This document shows positions 58,906-64,000 of a stretch of 64,000 nucleotides of DNA, one piece after another. The DNA is from Ischnura elegans (lineage: Eukaryota > Arthropoda > Insecta > Odonata > Coenagrionidae). Numbering within the stretch: position 1 is the first letter of the stretch; every line of letters begins with the position of its first letter. Where the stretch lies: assembly GCF_921293095.1 (NCBI RefSeq), contig NC_060246.1:132246198-132310197 (forward strand), in the 5' to 3' direction. The notes under the pieces were generated by a model that was not told the origin of the DNA, ran no database searches, and saw only the letters and a program-made list of their open reading frames with translations. The translations under genes were made by a program, and so were the position numbers.

Positions 58906-59185
58906 GCGGATACAGAAAAATCTCAAGGAGGTGGGGGTCGCAAAAGATATTTTGAGCTACCTATACTTTTACCGCAGTGAAAAATAATCAAGTTAAATGC
59001 GAAGTTTAAGATAGTTTTATTTAATCCGTTTATACACGTATATAAGGCAATCCTATCTTATGATAAAAAAAATTACAATTGCAGTTCTGCAATGTTCGGC
59101 TATGCGGGCAGCTCCGCAAGGGCGCCCCCTGAGCCCCCCATACTTATCCGCCACTGCTCAGGTGTCGGTCCTCACCTCCAATCAA

Positions 59186-59398
59186 GGGGGTACCCAGGAT
59201 AAAAACTGGGGGGGGGGCAAGCTATGGTTGTTCAAGTTTTAGGTATCAAAATTTTAAGGAAACTGTAACAGCTCTTTATTAGTTTTTTATAATAGTTTGC
59301 TTTTAAAAATATTATTTTCCTTAAAGACATTTGCGATTTTTGCTTCTGAGGGGGGGGGGGCAGCTGCCCCCTCCTGCCCCTCGCTGGGTACGCCCATG
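59186..59398. repeat. CATGGGCGTACCCAG-family element, copy 2
   Basis: Begins GGGGGTACCCAGGAT (left end altered) and ends CTGGGTACGCCCATG exactly as 42,471-42,788. Contains the G-run, CAGCTGCC, C-run module. Shorter inside. Confidence 0.75.
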
Positions 59399-59686
59399 CC
59401 TCCAAATACAATACCTAGGAACTCGTGCAGTAGCTTCTCATGAAATATTTCTTGGGCTAAAGCTTGATTTTCTACCAATTTAACTTGTAGTTCATTACTC
59501 AGAAATATACTACAGTGAGGCCAAGAAATAATGAGGAACTTGCATGGGTCGTAGATTGCTCTAAAAACTATTTTGAATAAGTCAAATGAATACATTAGCT
59601 CGCAAAAATACCTTCAGTTTCTCCATTCAACATCAAAAGAAATAAAAAAATTGCATTTAAAATCGAGAAAAATTTCTCTGAGCCGA

Positions 59687-61453
59687 CCACTGCGCGAAGA
59701 CACCCGAGCGTTGCCGAGGCCAGGCGTGACGTCATAGGTGCCTAAACAACCGTGGGGAGTAGGGAAATACGCTGAGCGCTTGGAGTAAAATTTGTTTTGA
59801 GGGAGTATTTAGCCGCTAATCGTCACTTTATTTTGTTCTGTTATTCTTGGGCAAGTTTTCCTATTGCTATTGTGCCTAGATTATTACTTGGGATATTAAT
59901 AATGCGGCATCGGGATGATGAAGTACAAGCGTTTCACTTCGTGTGTTTTAGTTATCAGAAAAATGGATGATAACGTTGCCACTCGTTCGAATAGTACACC
60001 TGAAATTCATCTACGTCTACATAATACCCCGCAAGCCGCCTATAAGGCGTGTGGCATGGGATGTTAGGACACCAGCCTTTTTTTAGGACACCAAAAATTG
60101 ATGCCATGACCCTCATGGAATTTGTTAAGACAAATTATTGCTATACGTTGGCGGCAAATCGAGTTGTGAAAGAAACTTGTAATACAGCAGGATAACGATC
60201 GTAAGCTGTGCTGTTGACATTAGAGTAAGCTGTGCTGTTGAATTTGGCAACGCCGGATTAGCGGAGAAGGTATTCCTATCCGTCCTACGGTACGAATTCA
60301 CAGCAAAACAGTCTGCACACAATCCACATGTGAGATCGCGATCGGTTCCGCTGCCAACACACACACAAACTACAACCTATTTCAATAATATAGGTAAATC
60401 CATAAACAATATACTACCATATACAATAAAAAATATAGCGGGAAATAGGCAAATACTCTTATCAAAAACTGGATGTCACTGTCACATTCTTATATTCATC
60501 ACGTACAACTTACAATAACAGAACTCGTTATGATGAATACAACTATTTATTCACTGATTTAAACCCTTAAATTAACCCACACAAGTGACACAGGTGACAT
60601 TTCTCACTACTATTCGTTGAAATAATGGAATAACAAACTTCACACACAGTTTTCATTTCAATAGCGTGATCGTGAAATATCATATCTACGGTGAACAACG
60701 GAGATTAGCACGCCACTGACAATTTTTACACTACTGTTAGACATTTATCGATAGCGTAATAGCACTTTTTACAATTCAATCACGATGGAACACTGATAAC
60801 TCTTGGCCGATATTTTTCAGCCTTGTCAAACTTTGTGCATTACAACCACTGGCACTGTGATTATTAGCAGTAGCTTAACGGGAGATGTCACGTTGAAAAT
60901 AACACTATTTTGGCACAAAAATGTTTCTAGATGCCTCCAATCAGCGAGCAAAAGTTGCATTGAATGGAATTCACCCCATAATACAAGCACAGACAGTCCT
61001 GAACGACGAATTCTCCGGTACCTACGAATAAACGGATGAAGTTATTGTATATAAAAGCTAAGCGGACATCAGTAAACATCAAAATCCTTCTAATTGCATA
61101 CTTAAATGAATTATATGCCGTCGATAACATCAACTTACAATTAACGTATCTCCCTTCCAATGGCCGTGGCTCAGACTCCTACAACGATGTTATTTAGGTA
61201 TTATAGAATTTTTGGTTTAACTGCTCCAGTTTTATATTTTATGCCCGTACTCAGATATTAATATTATAAATAATGCAAAATATGAGGGCTTCCAAGCCTC
61301 TATCGTCGGATATTTATCTTTAAATATAAAATAATCAACACGTCTAACAAACGAAGCTCTCACAACTGCTGGCAACTATTACAAACAATCACAACAATAG
61401 CTTCGCGTGGTGTTTAGGCACCTTTGACGTCATCGAGGCTTCGTCGGCAGTGG
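59687..61453. mobile_element. 1.77-kb non-autonomous TIR element with nested LINE tail
   Basis: The ends are imperfect inverted repeats: CCACTGC at left, GCAGTGG at right, and TGACGTCA followed by AGGTGCCTAAACA at 59,728-59,749 mirrored at 61,411-61,432. No transposase. Inside, 60,015-60,340 is similar to the 3' tail of the LINE at 25,277. Target duplication not clear. Confidence 0.65.
60015..60300 (-). mobile_element. LINE 3' tail fragment
   Basis: CATCTACGTCTACATAATAC and CGCAAGCCGCCTA...GGACACCAGCC parallel 25,280-25,360, and CCTATCCGTCCTACGG parallels the region near 25,445. It is a 5'-truncated insertion of the same LINE family. Confidence 0.6.
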
Positions 61454-61834
61454 CTTGGGGGTGAGGTAGTTTTTCCCGCGCTTTAAAATTCGTAATATTT
61501 ATCATTAAATATCTCGCGAAGGAAAACTCAGATAAACATGCGGTTTTCTTTGTTGTATTCAGAAAATAATTTTCTATCCGCCTGTGAAATAAAAAAAATT
61601 CATGCAAGTTCCCCATTCAATTCTTCCCCTAACCCCGAGTCTAATCCTAAAGCCTCCTCCAATTACCATCGGTATATTTGGACGGAGAGAAAAGAGCATG
61701 GACACACACGAAAATGACGTGAAAGCGTCGAGTCAGTACATGAAATTTTGTGGAACATGCAAAACTTCTATTATTTATAACTTATGTTCTTTTATTAAAA
61801 TTTTGTACTCCGAAGCGGCGCCTAAAAATAGGCA

Positions 61835-62916
61835 CACGGGGGTTACTATTTATGTATCCGGAATATATGTCATTGAGACTAGTTTTATTGTTTTTCAAAA
61901 TATTCTCCCCGACGATTGATACACTTTTTATACCTTTGAACCAATATTATAGCATTTTCGTCATTCCGATTGAGGTATCTCCAAAACATGCATTTTGAAC
62001 GCATTAACAGCTTCTTCTAGCGTCGAAAATCGTTGTCCACGTTTTTAATTCTTCACGGACGGAAATAAAAAGGAATCATTGGATGCCAAATCAGGACTGA
62101 ATGGCGGATGACGCATGAATTCGATATTTTGTCCGTTTAAATATTCAGTTGTGTAAGCCGATGTGTGAGAGCTAGCTTTGTCATGTTGAAGTATGGTCTT
62201 ATGTCGCTGTTGTTTTTTTCTTATTTTTTCAAAGACTTCTGGTAAACAAATTGTTGTGTACCAATCAGTATTGACCGTTCTACGATTCTCTAGCGGCACC
62301 GTAGTCACGTACCCGTTTATCCCAAAAAAATCAGGCGACCATTTGCTTCGAAGTACCTTTGGCGCGAACTACTTTTGTTGGGTTTGGCTCATCTAGGAAG
62401 ACCTATACAGTCGATTGCTGTTTACTTTCGGGCTCATATGCATAGCTGATTCGCCACCTGTGTTAATGTCATACACGGCTTTTGACGGACCAAGACTGTA
62501 TTTTTGATCATTTCTTTGCACCAATCCGCACGAGATTTTTTTGGGTCATTTTCAAATTATGTGGATCTTAAGATCTTGCTTTATCACCTCGTGCACAGCC
62601 TCGATGTTTTCCGGCACTACAATCGATTTTGGACTGCCTTCTTTAACTTCGTCCTTGAGTAACAAAGACAACGACTGAAGTCACTAAACCAGTGATATAC
62701 AATGGTTTTAGATGGTACAAAATCGCCAAAAGCCAAAGCGAGTTGACCGATGCACTGCAGTTGAGATAATCCACGTCGAAAGTCGAGTGCCCCACTTCAA
62801 GACGTTCTGAGTACGTATACTGTCAAAAATGTCAAAATTTATTATATACATTATGTTAGATGGCACCTAGCAACACCATTGTATCCAATTCGAATATATA
62901 AATAGCAACCCTCGTA
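61835..62916 (-). mobile_element. defective mariner transposon
   Basis: The left end (GGGGGTTACTATTTATGTAT) and right end (ATATAAATAGCAACCCTCGTA) are inverse copies. On the minus strand the reading includes DEPNPTKVVR, GINGYVTTVPLENRRTVN (62,308 downward), ILQHDKASSHTSAYTTEYLN and HPPFSPDLASNDSFLFPSV, the mariner D,D34D core; the middle Asp context is HDKASSH where most have HDNA. Multiple stops and frame changes make it inactive. Confidence 0.85.
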
Positions 62917-64000
62917 CAAACGGAGCGATGCGGGGATTTCTCTATGTATTTCTCAGAAGAGCTTTTCTGCGTATCTCTGATACGGCACGCTGCGGACAGC
63001 GCGGTTTGATCTATTTGAGCTTTATCGCTGGTGCTAAGTACTTTTTCAACTCCTTAAGTAATATGAAAGTCGATGCTGTCTTTTTCGGGCGGTCGAACGT
63101 TCTTGTTGAGGATTGCATCTTCGGGTCGCGTCATGATCCTAGCATCTCCCCTCAGGCAAGATATTTCCTCCTTGCAACCGGCGTCACATGGTTTTGTGGC
63201 GTGTACAAACGGTTTCTATTCCAAGGGTTTATGTTTTTTTCTGACCTAACATATATAGCTTCCATTTTCAACCTTCTCCCATCAAATTATACCAGTATTT
63301 TGGTGGTGAAAACATTGTATGTCCAATAATGACGTTCGTTTTTTTCGAATTGCTATTTTATTCATAGCATAATTTAAGCTGATCTGCAATTGCCGTGTTA
63401 TACCGTACCATAAGGCTACTTTTCCATTCGTGGATCATACCAGTTGCAGTATAGTCCTCATTTGTGGAAGTTGCCTATTCTCATTTGAACTTCCATATTA
63501 CGTAATCACTAAGCTCTCTCCATTTTGGGCATGGTTGATTCGAATCACTAAGTTCCTTTACCGACCTGTCTCACTAACCAGTTTCCGAGCAGTTACATCG
63601 TCACAACTACGGACCATTTCAGATTGATTTGACCCCTGCGTTCATCGCCTCATACGAACCTATTTCTCCGAAGATTCTCCGGACCGCTTGAGGGGAATTA
63701 ATTTTTCGTCCATTCGGCTGCACGTATCTTTTAAATGTCAGTTTGTACGATTCGGCGCGTAAACTATTTTCATTATTTAAAAACATCAACGGCAAAAAGT
63801 AAAGTTGGGAAAAGCATCCGCAGGAAGAACATTTAGAACACTTTTAAATGATCCTTTTTTTAATTTCCTCAGTAAGAGTAATAGTAAAAAATTAATATTT
63901 TAGCAGTAAAAATACGAATAAATATTTTAGTAATGAAATGGCTATTAAATACCTAAGTATTACAAATGTTTCTTGCTCCTACCTTGGAAGAAAGTGCAGC
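62917..64000. other. right edge, no supported gene
   Basis: A 133-codon plus-strand frame (62,928-63,329) starts 12 bases after the mariner end. It has no recognisable domain, and I do not call it a gene. The rest is unassigned. Confidence 0.4.

Noticed and set aside
62928-63329. 133-codon plus-strand open frame at the right edge
   Set aside because: It begins directly beyond the mariner end, has no domain or splice signals that make sense, and its composition is not protein-like.

Overview
This is eukaryotic nuclear DNA, most likely from an insect (at least an arthropod). The genes are split by AT-rich introns with GT-AG borders. The rest is dense with arthropod-type repeats: mariner, jockey/CR1-like and RTE-like LINE tails, a Penelope-like element, tRNA-derived SINEs, and hAT-like and foldback MITEs. 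I cannot name the species from sequence alone. No bacterial operon, CRISPR array, rRNA gene or functional tRNA gene is visible.

The main content is a head-to-tail tandem array on the minus strand of three paralogous membrane transporters of the SV2-like (synaptic vesicle glycoprotein 2) branch of the major facilitator superfamily. Copy C (CDS 48,948 down to 36,684) and copy B (34,042 down to 14,383) are each complete in 11 coding exons. I joined all junctions by hand: every intron is GT-AG, every phase agrees between the two copies, and the joined frames are open, giving 526 and 525 residues. Copy A (from 2,994) contributes only exons 1-3. Its third donor GT is the first two bases of the window, so the rest lies to the left. 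Diagnostic SV2 features are the LPSAE-x-D motif after TM1, the GKMADSWGRR loop between TM2 and TM3, WAIIP, PESP followed by GKHDEA, a luminal TM7-TM8 loop with two N-glycosylation sequons and two cysteines, and GRKR after TM8. Upstream of copy C lie two extra phase-compatible mini-exons (50,961-50,858 and 50,576-50,557) that could give a longer alternative N-terminus.

Layout: 1-3,000 copy A 5' part with a mariner remnant in intron 2; 3,000-14,380 repeat-rich intergenic DNA (foldback elements, a 200-bp direct duplication, a 320-bp tandem repeat, a decayed Penelope-like element at 9.06-10.19 kb); 14,383-34,042 copy B, whose last intron (9.7 kb) holds a 1.3-kb TIR element and several foldback repeats and whose intron 8 holds two LINE fragments; 34.6-35.4 kb a LINE fragment between copies B and C; 36,684-48,948 copy C; 49-56 kb mostly featureless AT-rich DNA with the two alternative exons of copy C; 56-64 kb a second repeat cluster (hAT-like MITE with an exact 8-bp target duplication, foldback elements, two SINEs, a 1.77-kb TIR element, a decayed mariner).

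The three transporters presumably arose by serial local duplication. B and C are close (48 of 54 residues identical in exon 3, and their 5' flanks still align). A is older or faster evolving (32 of 54 against B) and has a different 5' flank. Substrate and tissue cannot be read from the sequence.
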